Notes: generated from the letters alone by a model not told the origin. A stretch of DNA of 64,000 nt from an uncultured Flavobacteriales bacterium (GCA_938023515.1 CALJDR010000052.1:1-64000), one strand, 5' to 3'; positions 32,154 through 41,282 are shown, counted from the first letter of the stretch. Translations and numbers: made by a program.

Positions 32154-32429
32154 ATGGAATACCAGATAAAACACGACACGGACGCAAAACGATTTGAAAC
32201 TACTGTGGACGGTACGGATGCTTTCCTCGAATACAAACTCAACGACGGGATACTGGACATCCGCCACACGATCGTCCCCAAACCGATAGAAGGACGCGGG
32301 ATCGCTGCGAGTCTGGTAAAGACTGCCCTCGAATACGCCCGTGAAAACAACCTGGCGGTAAGGCCATCCTGTTGGTATGCCGACATATATGTCCAACGGC
32401 ATCCCCAGTACGCAGACTTACTGGCCTGA
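32154..32429 (+). CDS. Small GNAT-like N-acetyltransferase (YidJ/YjdJ type)
   Basis: 91 residues. IVPKPIEGRGIAASLVKTAL is the acetyl-CoA loop (G-x-G-x-A) of this compact family, preceded by AFLEYKLNDGILDIRHTIVP and followed by PSCWYADIYVQRHPQY. Members of the family lack the N-terminal part of normal GNAT enzymes; acceptor unknown. First gene after the tandem promoter; the next gene starts 14 bp later. Confidence 0.8.
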   Translation: MEYQIKHDTDAKRFETTVDGTDAFLEYKLNDGILDIRHTIVPKPIEGRGIAASLVKTALEYARENNLAVRPSCWYADIYVQRHPQYADLLA

Positions 32430-32442
32430 CGCAAACCTTACG

Positions 32443-33144
32443 ATGACCCTCGAAAAACAGATCGAAATTTATTTAAAAGACCTCGGCGCCGGATTCGTCC
32501 GCTTTGTCGATCTGTCCCATTTGGCCCCAAAGCAGAACAAAGGACTGCCTTACGCGGTAGTATTCGGTCTGGTCCTTTCTCCCGGTTATATCCGGGAGGT
32601 AGCCGATACGCCCGACTATGTAGCCCGGCGGGTGGAGAACGATTACGATTTCGACGATGACGAATACTACCTGAACGAATTGAAAACAGGGGAATTGTCG
32701 GACAAACTGTTCGGGTTTCTGGAAGAAAAAGGATTCCGGGCTCACTCCCTTTCGGACGAAAACCAGGCGAAGCAAGGGGATTATGATGCCTCGCTCCAGG
32801 CAACTCCCCTGCCCCACAAGACAATCGCCCTATTGGCCGGGCTCGGATGGATTGGCCGGCATAACCTTTTAGTTACCGACAAATACGGAAGCGGGGTGAA
32901 TATTGGAGCCGTACTGACGAATGCCCTCCTTTCCGCGCATTCCTACGAGCCGCCCTTTCCCAAGTGCGGAAAATGCCGGCAATGTGTGGACGTTTGCCAG
33001 CCTGGTGCTATCAAAGGTATCCTGTGGGGAAAAGATGTAGTCCGGGACGACATCATCGATGTGGAAAAGTGTACGACCTGTCTGAAATGCCTGGTATTTT
33101 GTCCCTGGACACAAGCTTATATGAAAAAAGCGAGTGGTTTTTAA
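32443..33144 (+). CDS. QueG-like 4Fe-4S protein
   Basis: 233 residues from the ATG at 32443. It resembles the C-terminal half of epoxyqueuosine reductase: LAGLGWIGRHNLLVTDKYGS, GAVLTNALLSAHSYEPPFPK and two 4Fe-4S motifs, CGKCRQCVDVCQPGAI and CTTCLKCLVFCPW. The cobalamin-binding first half of QueG is not fully represented, so it may be a QueG relative with another substrate. Cytoplasmic. Likely co-transcribed with the acetyltransferase. Confidence 0.75.
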   Translation: MTLEKQIEIYLKDLGAGFVRFVDLSHLAPKQNKGLPYAVVFGLVLSPGYIREVADTPDYVARRVENDYDFDDDEYYLNELKTGELSDKLFGFLEEKGFRAHSLSDENQAKQGDYDASLQATPLPHKTIALLAGLGWIGRHNLLVTDKYGSGVNIGAVLTNALLSAHSYEPPFPKCGKCRQCVDVCQPGAIKGILWGKDVVRDDIIDVEKCTTCLKCLVFCPWTQAYMKKASGF

Positions 33145-33159
33145 AATTTTATCGACCTG

Positions 33160-33822
33160 TCATTCTACGCTTGTAATAGTCGCGTCCGGGAGTTCCTGGA
33201 TAAAAGAAAATAATTGAGGCACTTCCTTTCGCCGGCGCATCTTGATGAACATCGACACATTGTATATCGTCAGTTCCCCATGCTTTTCCTCCTGCGTAGT
33301 ATAGCTGAGAATGGGGTATTTATGCCGGCATATCTCGTCCATCACTTTGGCCAGGTTTCTCCGGTCGGTCGTGGTAAAAGTCAGCGACAAACTACGCAGC
33401 CCTACGTTCTTGAATAATACGGTAAGCAGTTCCATCCCCGCCAGGGTCAGCACTGTAGCAGCCGCTCCCAGGATATACATACCGCCACCTACCGCCATAC
33501 CGATACCGGCCGTGGCCCACATGCCCGCCGCCGTGGTGAGCCCGCGAACAAATTGTTTCTGGAATATAATGGTACCAGCCCCCAGGAATCCGATCCCGCT
33601 GACGATCTGGGCAGCCACACGGCTGGGATCCAGCCCTACCCCTTCCTTGCCCAGTACCCCCGCAAAACCGTATTGGGATACAATCATGAACAACGCACTA
33701 CCCAGCGACACCAGGAAATGCGTACGGAACCCAGCCTCTTTTGCCCGGTATTCCCTGTCCAGTCCTATGACGGCGCCCAGCACTCCGGCCAGCAGTAAAC
33801 GCCCGATAAATTCCCATTCCAT
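33160..33822 (-). CDS. mgtC: MgtC/SapB-family membrane protein
   Basis: 220 residues. The N-terminal half has the MgtC signature (LLAGVLGAVIGLDREYRAKE, GFRTHFLVSLGSALFMIVSQ, DPSRVAAQIVSGIGFLGAGT) with four or five membrane helices. The soluble C-terminal ~80 residues resemble the ACT-like tail (LSLTFTTTDRRNLAKVMDEI). MgtC proteins link magnesium limitation and virulence in other bacteria and bind the ATP synthase in Salmonella. A TATATTTG element (leftward, 33858-33851) in a recurring promoter sequence lies just upstream. Confidence 0.88.
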   Translation of the reverse strand: MEWEFIGRLLLAGVLGAVIGLDREYRAKEAGFRTHFLVSLGSALFMIVSQYGFAGVLGKEGVGLDPSRVAAQIVSGIGFLGAGTIIFQKQFVRGLTTAAGMWATAGIGMAVGGGMYILGAAATVLTLAGMELLTVLFKNVGLRSLSLTFTTTDRRNLAKVMDEICRHKYPILSYTTQEEKHGELTIYNVSMFIKMRRRKEVPQLFSFIQELPDATITSVE

Positions 33823-33951
33823 GTTTTTCTCGGTTTAAACGGTTTATTTACAAATATAGCGAAAGTTTTGCCCTTCCGGTCGGCAGGTATCGGTATAGTC
33901 CGGCCAAAGTTTCAATCCCGAATCACACTGCCCGCCAAATTATTCGTATTC

Positions 33952-34287
33952 TTATTTCAGCAAATTTTCTTTTGCGCCGGGAGCATGCTGAAAAACAGCA
34001 CCGACTATCTGGCAGCTATCCAATTCCTTACAGTCTCCGCAGGTATCATACCCCTTTTCATGTACGCATTTGCGGATTTGGCAATAATCGCTGCAAAACG
34101 CAAATTTCGCGCCGTCTGTCCGGCAGCCCATGCAATCGATTGTCGCCGCGGTAATCTGTGGCGCATTGTTCATTACGCTCCACTTTTGGGCTGTTTTTTC
34201 CCGCAGATCATCGTCATTGGCGACTGTGGCGATACGGGCATCGCAGCTTTCGCAGTCCAATCCGCAACACGCGATTAATTGTTTCAT
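33952..34287 (-). CDS. DUF3795 cysteine-rich protein
   Basis: 111 residues with the DUF3795 pattern: MKQLIACCGLDCESCDARIA, then DCMGCRTDGAKFAFCSDYCQ and GYDTCGDCKELDSC, at least ten cysteines likely binding zinc. Function unknown. Leftward promoter: TTG (34340-34338), 20 bp, TATATTTG (34317-34310). Confidence 0.88.
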   Translation of the reverse strand: MKQLIACCGLDCESCDARIATVANDDDLREKTAQKWSVMNNAPQITAATIDCMGCRTDGAKFAFCSDYCQIRKCVHEKGYDTCGDCKELDSCQIVGAVFQHAPGAKENLLK

Positions 34288-34489
34288 CAGTTAGTTATTT
34301 TACCATTCACAAATATAGCGGAAACCAACCGCCCCGCCAAGGTTTTTCGTTTTTTGCTCACGTTCACGGGGATTTCCGATCGGCTTTTCGGGACATCGGA
34401 ACGGGAAAGAATTCTTTTGTCCCTCTCTTGCAGGGGAGCGAAAAATGCCGTACCTTAGTACATTGACCAAAACTATAACTCTTGCAGAA

Positions 34490-35809
34490 ATGGATATCAG
34501 AATTCCCAAAACGTCCAAAAAACGCGTGGTGATCGTCGGCGGTGGTTTTGCCGGCCTGACGATCGTGAAAAAGCTGGACAGCAAGCGGTTCCAGATCGTC
34601 CTTATCGACCGGAACAACTACCACCAGTTCCCGCCCCTGCTTTACCAGGTGGCTTCGGCCGGACTGGAACCCAGCTCCATCTGCTTCCCTTTCCGCAAGC
34701 TTTTCCACCGGGAAAAGGACTTTTACTTCCGCATGGCCGAAGTCCGGGAAATATACCCTGAAAAGAACAGTATCGTCACTTCCGTGGGTGAATTGTCGTA
34801 CGACTACCTGATCCTGGCCGGAGGGACGACCACCAACTATTACGGGAACAAGGCCATCGAAGATGCCGCCCTGCCCATGAAAGACGTCCGCGAGGCGATT
34901 GCTCTGCGCAGCTCCCTTCTGCTGAACCTCGAACGGGCTCTGGACGACGAAGACTGCAAGGAACGCCGGGCGCTGCTCAACGTGGTGATCGTCGGGGGAG
35001 GTGCCACCGGGGTGGAGATCGCCGGGGCACTGGCGGAAATGCGGCGTTTCATCATCCCGAAAGACTATCCGGATCTGCGGGCCAAAATGAACGTATACCT
35101 GGTGGAAGGCACCAACCGCTTGCTCGGGGTCATGTCAGACAGCGCCTCCCAAAGCGCCCGCGAATATTTGGAAAAAATGGGCGTAAAAATTATGCTCAAC
35201 AAACGGGTGACCGATTACCGCGACGGCAGCGTCGTATTCGACGGCGGAGAGACCATCCCGACCAACAGCCTGATCTGGGTGAGCGGCGTGACGGCGACCC
35301 GTTTCGAGGGTATCCCCAAAGAAAAGACCGGCCGGGGCGGACGCATCCTGGTAGACGCCTATAACCGCCTAAAGGATTCTAACAACATATTCGTGGTGGG
35401 CGACCTCTGCTTGTTACAAGACGAAAAATACCCCAACGGGCATCCCCAGGTGGCACAGGTAGCCATCCAGCAGGGGAAAAGGGTGGCCAAAAACCTGAAC
35501 AACCTTTCCAAAGGAAAAAATATCGAACCCTTCCGTTACAAGGACTACGGTACGATGGCTACCATCGGGCGCAACAAAGCCGTCGCCGACCTGAACGGGG
35601 TGCACCTTCACGGCTTTCTCGCTTGGGCCATGTGGCTGACGATACACCTGCGGTCTATCCTGGGCGTAAAGAATAAGTTCATGGTGCTGTTCAACTGGAT
35701 ATGGAACTATTTCACCTATGACCAGTCCACCCGGTTCATCTTTTTCAACCCATGCCACAAGGAAGACAAAAGCCCGTGGGACAAACCCAAAGACTGTTTC
35801 GAGGAGTAG
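34490..35809 (+). CDS. ndh: Type II NADH dehydrogenase-like FAD oxidoreductase
   Basis: 439 residues from the ATG at 34490 (MDIRIPKTSKKRVVIVGGGF), which gives the usual start before the FAD-binding motif; a longer reading begins at 34445. The FAD Rossmann motif VVIVGGGFAGLTIVKKL is near residue 12, the NAD motif NVVIVGGGATGVEIAGALAE near 170, and the third family motif IFVVGDLCLLQDE near 305. A C-terminal amphipathic part (HGFLAWAMWLTIHLRSILGV) should attach it to the inner face of the membrane, where NDH-2 passes electrons from NADH to quinone without pumping protons. Monocistronic. Confidence 0.9.
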   Translation: MDIRIPKTSKKRVVIVGGGFAGLTIVKKLDSKRFQIVLIDRNNYHQFPPLLYQVASAGLEPSSICFPFRKLFHREKDFYFRMAEVREIYPEKNSIVTSVGELSYDYLILAGGTTTNYYGNKAIEDAALPMKDVREAIALRSSLLLNLERALDDEDCKERRALLNVVIVGGGATGVEIAGALAEMRRFIIPKDYPDLRAKMNVYLVEGTNRLLGVMSDSASQSAREYLEKMGVKIMLNKRVTDYRDGSVVFDGGETIPTNSLIWVSGVTATRFEGIPKEKTGRGGRILVDAYNRLKDSNNIFVVGDLCLLQDEKYPNGHPQVAQVAIQQGKRVAKNLNNLSKGKNIEPFRYKDYGTMATIGRNKAVADLNGVHLHGFLAWAMWLTIHLRSILGVKNKFMVLFNWIWNYFTYDQSTRFIFFNPCHKEDKSPWDKPKDCFEE

Positions 35810-35842
35810 ATCGTAAAAATATTCAATTCGCTTTCCTAAAAA

Positions 35843-36062
35843 TTGAAACTGATAGTTTGTTTCTTCGTATTTTTGTCCCAAAACTAAGCATTCGCATGCA
35901 TACGAACAATCCTCCGGTAGCCTGACAAGGCTAAATAACCGGATCTTCAGAATTTTTCCCCGGCATTCTTAGGCCGGGAAGATTGTTATACTTCTTCCAT
36001 CCAAAGTCGTTTAGCCTTCGTTTTACGTTTTCTCGTTCACAAACTAAACAATTTTGGAAAAA
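35843..36062 (+). promoter_or_regulatory. Promoter and structured 5' leader of the EamA transporter (riboswitch-like)
   Basis: TTG (35843-35845) and TATTTTTG (35868-35875), 22 bp apart, form a plausible promoter. The ~180-nt leader can fold as a three-way junction: P1 AACAATC (35905-35911)/GATTGTT (35981-35987); P2 TCCGGT (35913-35918)/ACCGGA (35938-35943) extended by AGCC/GGCT; P3 CCCGGC (35959-35964)/GCCGGG (35973-35978). I cannot match it to a known riboswitch class. Confidence 0.5.
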
Positions 36063-36965
36063 ATGAAAAACATTCGATATTTTTCGATGGTTCTTTTCGG
36101 AGGAGTCCTGTACGGTATGATGTCTTCGTTTGTAAAACTATCGTATGCGAAAGGCTATAATGCCGCCGAACTATCTTTCTATCAGGCTTTATTGGCAGCC
36201 CTATTTCTTGGAACATGTGCCTTATGTTCCCGCAAAAAACAGAAGGCAGCACTATCCGGGCAAAAATTGCTCCCGTTAATCCTGGCCGGAAGCGCGATCG
36301 GCCTCACCAATTTTCTATATTACCTTTCCGTCCAGTATATAGCGGCTTCATTGGCTATCGTCATCCTCATGCAGTTTACCTGGTTTTGCCTGCTCATAGA
36401 GTGGCTGTGCTTTGGGAAAAAACCGTCCGGGCAGGAAATAGGAACCGTATTTATGGTCTGGAGCGGAACCGTTATGGCCGGGAATTTGCTTTCCGGCGCC
36501 GCAACCTCCTTTTCCTGGAAAGGGTTCCTTTTTGCAGCCCTATCCTCTCTGACGTACGCCCTATATATCGTAGCCAACAGCCGGACCGGAAAGAACATGG
36601 CCTGGCCGGTAAAAAGTACGCTGATCATGGTCGGGTCTGCCCTTACTATCTTTTGCATCAATTTCCGGACGATCATCTGGGACAATCATTTCAGCCCCGA
36701 TTTTTTCGGCCGGATAGCATTCCTCGCGATCTTGGGGACAACGCTCCCCACCGCACTGTTCGCCGTAGGAATACCCAAAATAGGGGTCGGGATCAGTGCC
36801 ATCTTGATGACAATCGAGCTCCCGACAGCTGTCCTGTGCGCGCATCTCATCCTGAGCGAAGATATTACTTTCGTACAAATGAGCGGCCTACTGGTCATGG
36901 TGTCGTCTATTTCCTGGATGAACTTTCGCAAATCGCGGTTAAAAGCCTTAAAACAGCTCGATTAA
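36063..36965 (+). CDS. EamA-family (DMT) transporter
   Basis: 300 residues from the ATG at 36063. About ten hydrophobic helices in two EamA repeats, for example GGVLYGMMSSFVKLSYAKGY in the first and ISAILMTIELPTAVLCAHLI in the second, with the usual drug/metabolite transporter outline. Substrate not evident. The structured leader suggests control by a small molecule, possibly the one transported. Terminator at 36995-37029. Confidence 0.85.
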   Translation: MKNIRYFSMVLFGGVLYGMMSSFVKLSYAKGYNAAELSFYQALLAALFLGTCALCSRKKQKAALSGQKLLPLILAGSAIGLTNFLYYLSVQYIAASLAIVILMQFTWFCLLIEWLCFGKKPSGQEIGTVFMVWSGTVMAGNLLSGAATSFSWKGFLFAALSSLTYALYIVANSRTGKNMAWPVKSTLIMVGSALTIFCINFRTIIWDNHFSPDFFGRIAFLAILGTTLPTALFAVGIPKIGVGISAILMTIELPTAVLCAHLILSEDITFVQMSGLLVMVSSISWMNFRKSRLKALKQLD

Positions 36966-36994
36966 GCCCTGTTTTGCATAAACTAATGGGTATG

Positions 36995-37029
36995 AGCCGG
37001 GGGTAAAAGATTTTCCTCCCGGCTTTTTT
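36995..37029 (+). terminator. Terminator
   Basis: AGCCGGG (36995-37001) pairs with CCCGGCT (37018-37024), inner GG-AAAA/TTTT-CC extends the stem, followed by T. Confidence 0.8.
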
Positions 37030-37135
37030 CTTTCCCAAATAGTTAATTTCAAAATAAAGCCTTCGTTTGTAAGTATTTATCCCTACCTTTAAAGAATTAG
37101 ACCCAAGCAACCCTAAACCTTAAAACCGAATAATC

Positions 37136-38683
37136 ATGAAAAAGAAAAAAAGCCCCCTCCCGGCTATCCTGCTGGCCCTACTGGTCGTTGTCGTCATTCT
37201 GGCGGCCGTTTTGGTCATCCGCACAGCGACTTACCCGTTCGCCAAAACCCCGGCGCAAAGCCATGTACAACCCGTCCGGCACCACCCGACCGTACAGTCC
37301 CTGGAACGCCTTGCAGGAGGCATCCGCATACCGACGGTAAGCAGCGAAGTCGACCGGGAAACGGACAATCCTTTCGTCCGCTTCAAAGAATACCTGCGGG
37401 AGTCCTATCCCATCGTTTACGCCCGCATGGACACCCTTACAATAAATAAATACGGTCTGCTGTTTCACTGGAAAGGGAGCGACCCTTCACTGGAACCGAT
37501 CCTGTTCTGCTCGCATTACGACGTAGTTCCCGTAGTGGGATACGAGCCCGTTTCCACCCCGGCGGATTCCGTGATCTTCCAACCCAACGACACTCCCGCC
37601 CCGCCCCTGGACCATTTTTCCACCCGGTGGGATTATCCTCCCTTTTCCGGGGACGTGGTCGAGGGCCGGGTATACGGCCGCGGAACGCTCGATATGAAAG
37701 GCATGCTGTTCGGCATTATGGAAGCGGCCGATACGCTGCTTAAGGAAGGGTTCACACCCCAGCGGGATATCTGGTTTGCCTTCGGGTTCGACGAGGAGAT
37801 CGGCGGCACGGAAGGGGCCCTGAAAATTGCCGAATATTTCCGGGAAAAAGGCCTTTCGTTCGCGGCCGTTTACGATGAAGGCGGTATTGTGGCAGCTCCC
37901 GGTCTGGGGGGCATCTCCATCCCTATGGCTTTAGTAGGTACGGCCGAAAAAGGCTTCTGCACGATCCGTATCGACGTGCGGGGCACGGGAGGACACTCGT
38001 CCATGCCTCCGGCCAAAGGATCGCTCGTTCAAGCGGCAGAGATCATCGAAAAGCTCAACACCCACCAGATACCCGCCCTAATGACCACTCCGGTATCCGC
38101 ATTCCTGAAAAACGTAGGCGGCACAATGGGTTATGCTTCCCGGCTGGCTATCGCCAACCAATGGCTGTTGGGCGGTGTGCTGACACGAAAACTCTCCGAA
38201 ACGCCGGCCACCAACGCGCTGATCCGCACGACGACTGCCGTTACGATGGCTAAGGGTAGCGACGCGGCGAATGTCCTGTCCTCGGTCTCGGAAATTGTGG
38301 TCAATTTCCGCATCCTTCCCGGGGAAACCGTGGCCGATGTAGAGAACCATGTCAAAAATATTTGTGAAGGATACGATACCGATATTACCGTTCTGTCCGC
38401 CCGGGAACCGTCCAAAACGTCCGGCACGGATACCCGCGGGTTCCAGATGATCCGGGAAAGTATATCTCGCCTATACCCCGATGCACGGGTGACACCCTAT
38501 TTGACCATCGGCGGGACCGACGCCTACAAATACCAGACGGTGAGCAACGATATATACCGTTTCATGCCTGTCTACCTGAACGAATACGAACAGCGGACCA
38601 TACACAACGAGAACGAATTCATTTCGCTGGAAAATTTCGGGAATATGATCGAGCATTTCCGGTATATCATGGCCGGGTTCTGA
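37136..38683 (+). CDS. Membrane-anchored M20-family peptidase (PM20D1-like)
   Basis: 515 residues. A basic start and one membrane helix (residues ~8-30, PAILLALLVVVVILAAVLVI) are followed by an M20 metallopeptidase domain: LFCSHYDVVPV (metal His and catalytic Asp), GRGTLDMKG (bridging Asp), FGFDEEIGGTEG (catalytic and metal Glu), the dimerisation insert GTGGHSSMPPAKGS, and the final GGTDAYKYQTV. Length and anchor fit the PM20D1-like branch of carboxypeptidases or aminoacylases. Location is likely periplasmic face of the inner membrane. Substrate unknown. Confidence 0.88.
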   Translation: MKKKKSPLPAILLALLVVVVILAAVLVIRTATYPFAKTPAQSHVQPVRHHPTVQSLERLAGGIRIPTVSSEVDRETDNPFVRFKEYLRESYPIVYARMDTLTINKYGLLFHWKGSDPSLEPILFCSHYDVVPVVGYEPVSTPADSVIFQPNDTPAPPLDHFSTRWDYPPFSGDVVEGRVYGRGTLDMKGMLFGIMEAADTLLKEGFTPQRDIWFAFGFDEEIGGTEGALKIAEYFREKGLSFAAVYDEGGIVAAPGLGGISIPMALVGTAEKGFCTIRIDVRGTGGHSSMPPAKGSLVQAAEIIEKLNTHQIPALMTTPVSAFLKNVGGTMGYASRLAIANQWLLGGVLTRKLSETPATNALIRTTTAVTMAKGSDAANVLSSVSEIVVNFRILPGETVADVENHVKNICEGYDTDITVLSAREPSKTSGTDTRGFQMIRESISRLYPDARVTPYLTIGGTDAYKYQTVSNDIYRFMPVYLNEYEQRTIHNENEFISLENFGNMIEHFRYIMAGF

Positions 38684-38690
38684 GCGGAAG

Positions 38691-38722
38691 TTTGCCCCGG
38701 CGGTTTATATTGGCTACCTTTG
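38691..38722 (+). promoter_or_regulatory. Promoter of the FemAB-like gene
   Basis: TTTG (38691-38694), 20 bp, TACCTTTG (38715-38722), 19 bp before the ATG. Confidence 0.8.
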
Positions 38723-38741
38723 CGCTTTTTGCAAACAAGCC

Positions 38742-39827
38742 ATGGAAATCAACGTATTGAAAAAAGACTGCCGGGACATTTACAATACCCCCATCGTGCA
38801 GCAGACGGCATTTTGGTCCCAGGTGAAGAACCATCAGGGCCTGGCCACCAAAGCATTCGACTTTAAAGTGAAGAACCGGGACATATACGCCGGGGTGGGC
38901 GGCTATTCGAGTACCGACGCCGACCTGCTGGTGGTCGAACGTCCCGTCGGACGGGACAATTGCATCGCATACGTGCCTTACGGCCCGGAGATAGAACCTT
39001 CGGAAGAGAACCAGGGACGTTTCCTGGAAGAACTCTCGGAAGTCATGCGCCCATACCTGCCCAAAAACTGCATCGCCGTCCGCTACGACCTGAACTGGCG
39101 TTCGCACTGGGAAGGGGAAACGCCGGAGAAAAAATTCCAGGAGTTCAACCTGAATTACAATACTGTCCAATGGAACCTGCGCAAGAGCAACTGCGACATC
39201 CTGCCATCGGCCACCATATTCCTCGACCTGTCTCCGGCTCCGGACGAGATCCTCGAACGGATGAAGCCCAAAACGCGGTACAACATCCGTCTGGCCCAGC
39301 GCAAAGGAGTGCAGGTGAGAAGGGCCGGGATGGAACAAATCGATATCTGGTATGAACTCTATAAGGATACCTCCCACCGGAACGGACTTTTCGTCAACGG
39401 TATCGAATACTTCACCTCGGTCATTGCCGCCCGGGCGGACGACACTTCTTCCCCGGCGCATGTGGAACTGCTGATCGCCGAATTGGACGGGGTGCCGCTG
39501 GCCGCCATGTTCCTGGTGATCGCCGAACACCGGGGAACCTACCTCTACGGGGCCTCCTCTTCCGAAAAGCGGAACTGCATGCCCACCTACGCCCTGCAAT
39601 GGGAAGCCATCCAACTGTCCAAAACGTTCGGATGCACGGAATACGATATGTTCGGTGTGTCGCCGGGCCCGCAACCGTCCCACCCTATGTTCGGGCTGTA
39701 CCAGTTCAAGACCGGGTTCGGCGGGGAACTGTTCCACCACCTGGGTTGCTGGGATTACCTGCTGGACGAGGATAATTATACCCTGCTCCAGCTGCGGGAA
39801 ATGCACATGCAGGGGTATTACATTTAG
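38742..39827 (+). CDS. FemAB-like aminoacyltransferase
   Basis: 361 residues, two GNAT-like domains as in FemX. Recognisable parts are QTAFWSQVKNHQGLATKAFD at the start, SPAPDEILERMKPKTRYNIR in the middle (the P-K-x-R-x-x-I pattern common in FemAB proteins), and ELLIAELDGVPLAAMFLVIA followed by YLYGASSSEKRNCMPTYALQ, with GLYQFKTGFGGELFHHLGCW at the end. Gram-positive relatives add amino acids to lipid II from aminoacyl-tRNA; in Bacteroidota the acceptor is not clear. Promoter directly upstream. Confidence 0.85.
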   Translation: MEINVLKKDCRDIYNTPIVQQTAFWSQVKNHQGLATKAFDFKVKNRDIYAGVGGYSSTDADLLVVERPVGRDNCIAYVPYGPEIEPSEENQGRFLEELSEVMRPYLPKNCIAVRYDLNWRSHWEGETPEKKFQEFNLNYNTVQWNLRKSNCDILPSATIFLDLSPAPDEILERMKPKTRYNIRLAQRKGVQVRRAGMEQIDIWYELYKDTSHRNGLFVNGIEYFTSVIAARADDTSSPAHVELLIAELDGVPLAAMFLVIAEHRGTYLYGASSSEKRNCMPTYALQWEAIQLSKTFGCTEYDMFGVSPGPQPSHPMFGLYQFKTGFGGELFHHLGCWDYLLDEDNYTLLQLREMHMQGYYI

Positions 39828-39963
39828 CATGGTCCGCAGAGTTTTCAATCGCGTCCCGCCGGGCAACGCAATAGTCCTATAGGTATTTTCAATTGAAAAA
39901 GCAGCATGTTAGGCGAATAAATTCCTTATCTTTAGGGAGTAATACAGCGAAAAAGACCCGACC

Positions 39964-40440
39964 ATGAAAAAACTGATCTTCCTTATCCTCTCGGCATTCC
40001 CGCTTCTATCGGCGGGACAGGCTATCACAGGCGGCGACGCCATCCTGGGTAAAAAATGGTGGACAGGCCCCAGGCAAGAGGCCCAGATCGAATTTTTCCG
40101 CAACGCGGGGGATTCCACATTCTATGCAAAACTGGTATGGATGCTCTACCCGGACCTTCCGAACGGATCCCCGGCGCTCGACACCAAGAACCCCGACCGG
40201 GCCTTGCGCAGCCGTCCGATGCTCGGCATGAGCCTGATCGACACACTGACCTACACCGGGTACAATCAATGGTTTACCCGCCGCATGTACGTCCCGGAGG
40301 AAGGGATGTACGTACGGGCACATATTACCCTGGAAAGCGATGGAAACCTGGGCCTGCGGGTAAGCAAACTCGGAGTCGTGGTCGATAAAACATTTGTAAA
40401 GGTGCCCCCTGCGACGGCCGACACGACAGGATTGCGCTGA
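39964..40440 (+). CDS. DUF2147 family secreted protein
   Basis: 158 residues with a signal peptide (MKKLIFLILSAFPLLSAGQ). The core matches DUF2147: GKKWWTGPRQEAQIEFFRNA, AKLVWMLYPDLPNGSPALDT, LRSRPMLGMSLIDTL and a final beta strand set. The family is periplasmic with a beta-barrel-like fold and unknown function. It ends 8 bp from the convergent Fpg/Nei-like gene. Confidence 0.85.
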   Translation: MKKLIFLILSAFPLLSAGQAITGGDAILGKKWWTGPRQEAQIEFFRNAGDSTFYAKLVWMLYPDLPNGSPALDTKNPDRALRSRPMLGMSLIDTLTYTGYNQWFTRRMYVPEEGMYVRAHITLESDGNLGLRVSKLGVVVDKTFVKVPPATADTTGLR

Positions 40441-40448
40441 GACAGTCC

Positions 40449-41282
40449 TTATTTTTCTTTCATCGGCTGGCAGACTGGACAATAATACACCGTACCTCCC
40501 AAATAGGCCTCTTTCACGATTTCACCCCCGCAGCGCGGGCAAGGAGATTTGTATGTGTTTTTTGAAAGGAGGCTCTTGTAGCCGCCCCAGTTGCCCAGCA
40601 TATCCTTTTCCGTATCACGGCCGCCGGCATTTGCCATAGCCGCCAGCGTACCTTTCAGCGCAAGAAACAAAGTTCCCCACTGCGAGTCGTTGAGCGTCGA
40701 GATTTTCCGTTTGGGGTGTATGCCTGCTTCGAACAGGATATCCTGCAATACGCCGTTGCCCAGACCCGGGATCCGCTGCTCGGTGGCCAGCAGCGCCTTG
40801 ACCGAAACGTCTTTTTTCATACCCTTTACGATTCCCCGGAAATACGCTTCGTCAAAACGGTCGTCCAGTGGCGGTATTTTGGTCCGGGCTCCCTGGTAAT
40901 ACGGGTTGTCGAACGTACCGGTATAGGCGTATATGCCTCCGTACATGGCTACCGTAAACACCAGCGCACTCCCGTCCTTCATCACGATAGCCAATTGATG
41001 TTTGATCGGGGCATCTTTCTCCGATTCGAAATAACGGATATTCGTTCCGTCCCCGACCAGGATATGGGCATCATTCCCTATGTCGATTTCGACAAAAGAA
41101 CCGTATCCATGCACGCCTGTGACCGTTTTACCGGCCAGCATCGCAGAATACGATTCGGGGGCACCGTTATACCAGGTAAATTTATGCGGACTGGTGGGGG
41201 GTATCACTTCTTCGACGGTCTTGCCCACCAACAAACGGGCTCCCTGGCGGGACAAAGTGAGGGATTCGGGGATTTCGATCAT
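40449..41282 (-). CDS. Fpg/Nei-family protein lacking the catalytic N-terminal proline
   Basis: 277 residues. The helix-two-turn-helix region (EQRIPGLGNGVLQDILFEAG) and the C-terminal zinc finger (CPRCGG...YYCPVC) are typical of formamidopyrimidine-DNA glycosylase/endonuclease VIII. However the protein starts MIEIPES, whereas active Fpg/Nei starts M-P-E-L/G-P-E: the proline whose amine is the nucleophile is Ile here, while Glu3 and Glu6 remain. After Met removal Ile would be terminal. Activity may be altered, as in NEIL3 which uses Val, or lost. The gene could also belong to the little-studied MIEIPE subfamily. Confidence 0.8.
   Translation of the reverse strand: MIEIPESLTLSRQGARLLVGKTVEEVIPPTSPHKFTWYNGAPESYSAMLAGKTVTGVHGYGSFVEIDIGNDAHILVGDGTNIRYFESEKDAPIKHQLAIVMKDGSALVFTVAMYGGIYAYTGTFDNPYYQGARTKIPPLDDRFDEAYFRGIVKGMKKDVSVKALLATEQRIPGLGNGVLQDILFEAGIHPKRKISTLNDSQWGTLFLALKGTLAAMANAGGRDTEKDMLGNWGGYKSLLSKNTYKSPCPRCGGEIVKEAYLGGTVYYCPVCQPMKEK

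Noticed and set aside
38667..39866. 399-codon open frame on the minus strand opposite the FemAB-like gene
   Set aside because: No recognisable protein sequence, very His/Gln/Val-rich; shadow of a GC-rich gene with strong homology on the plus strand.
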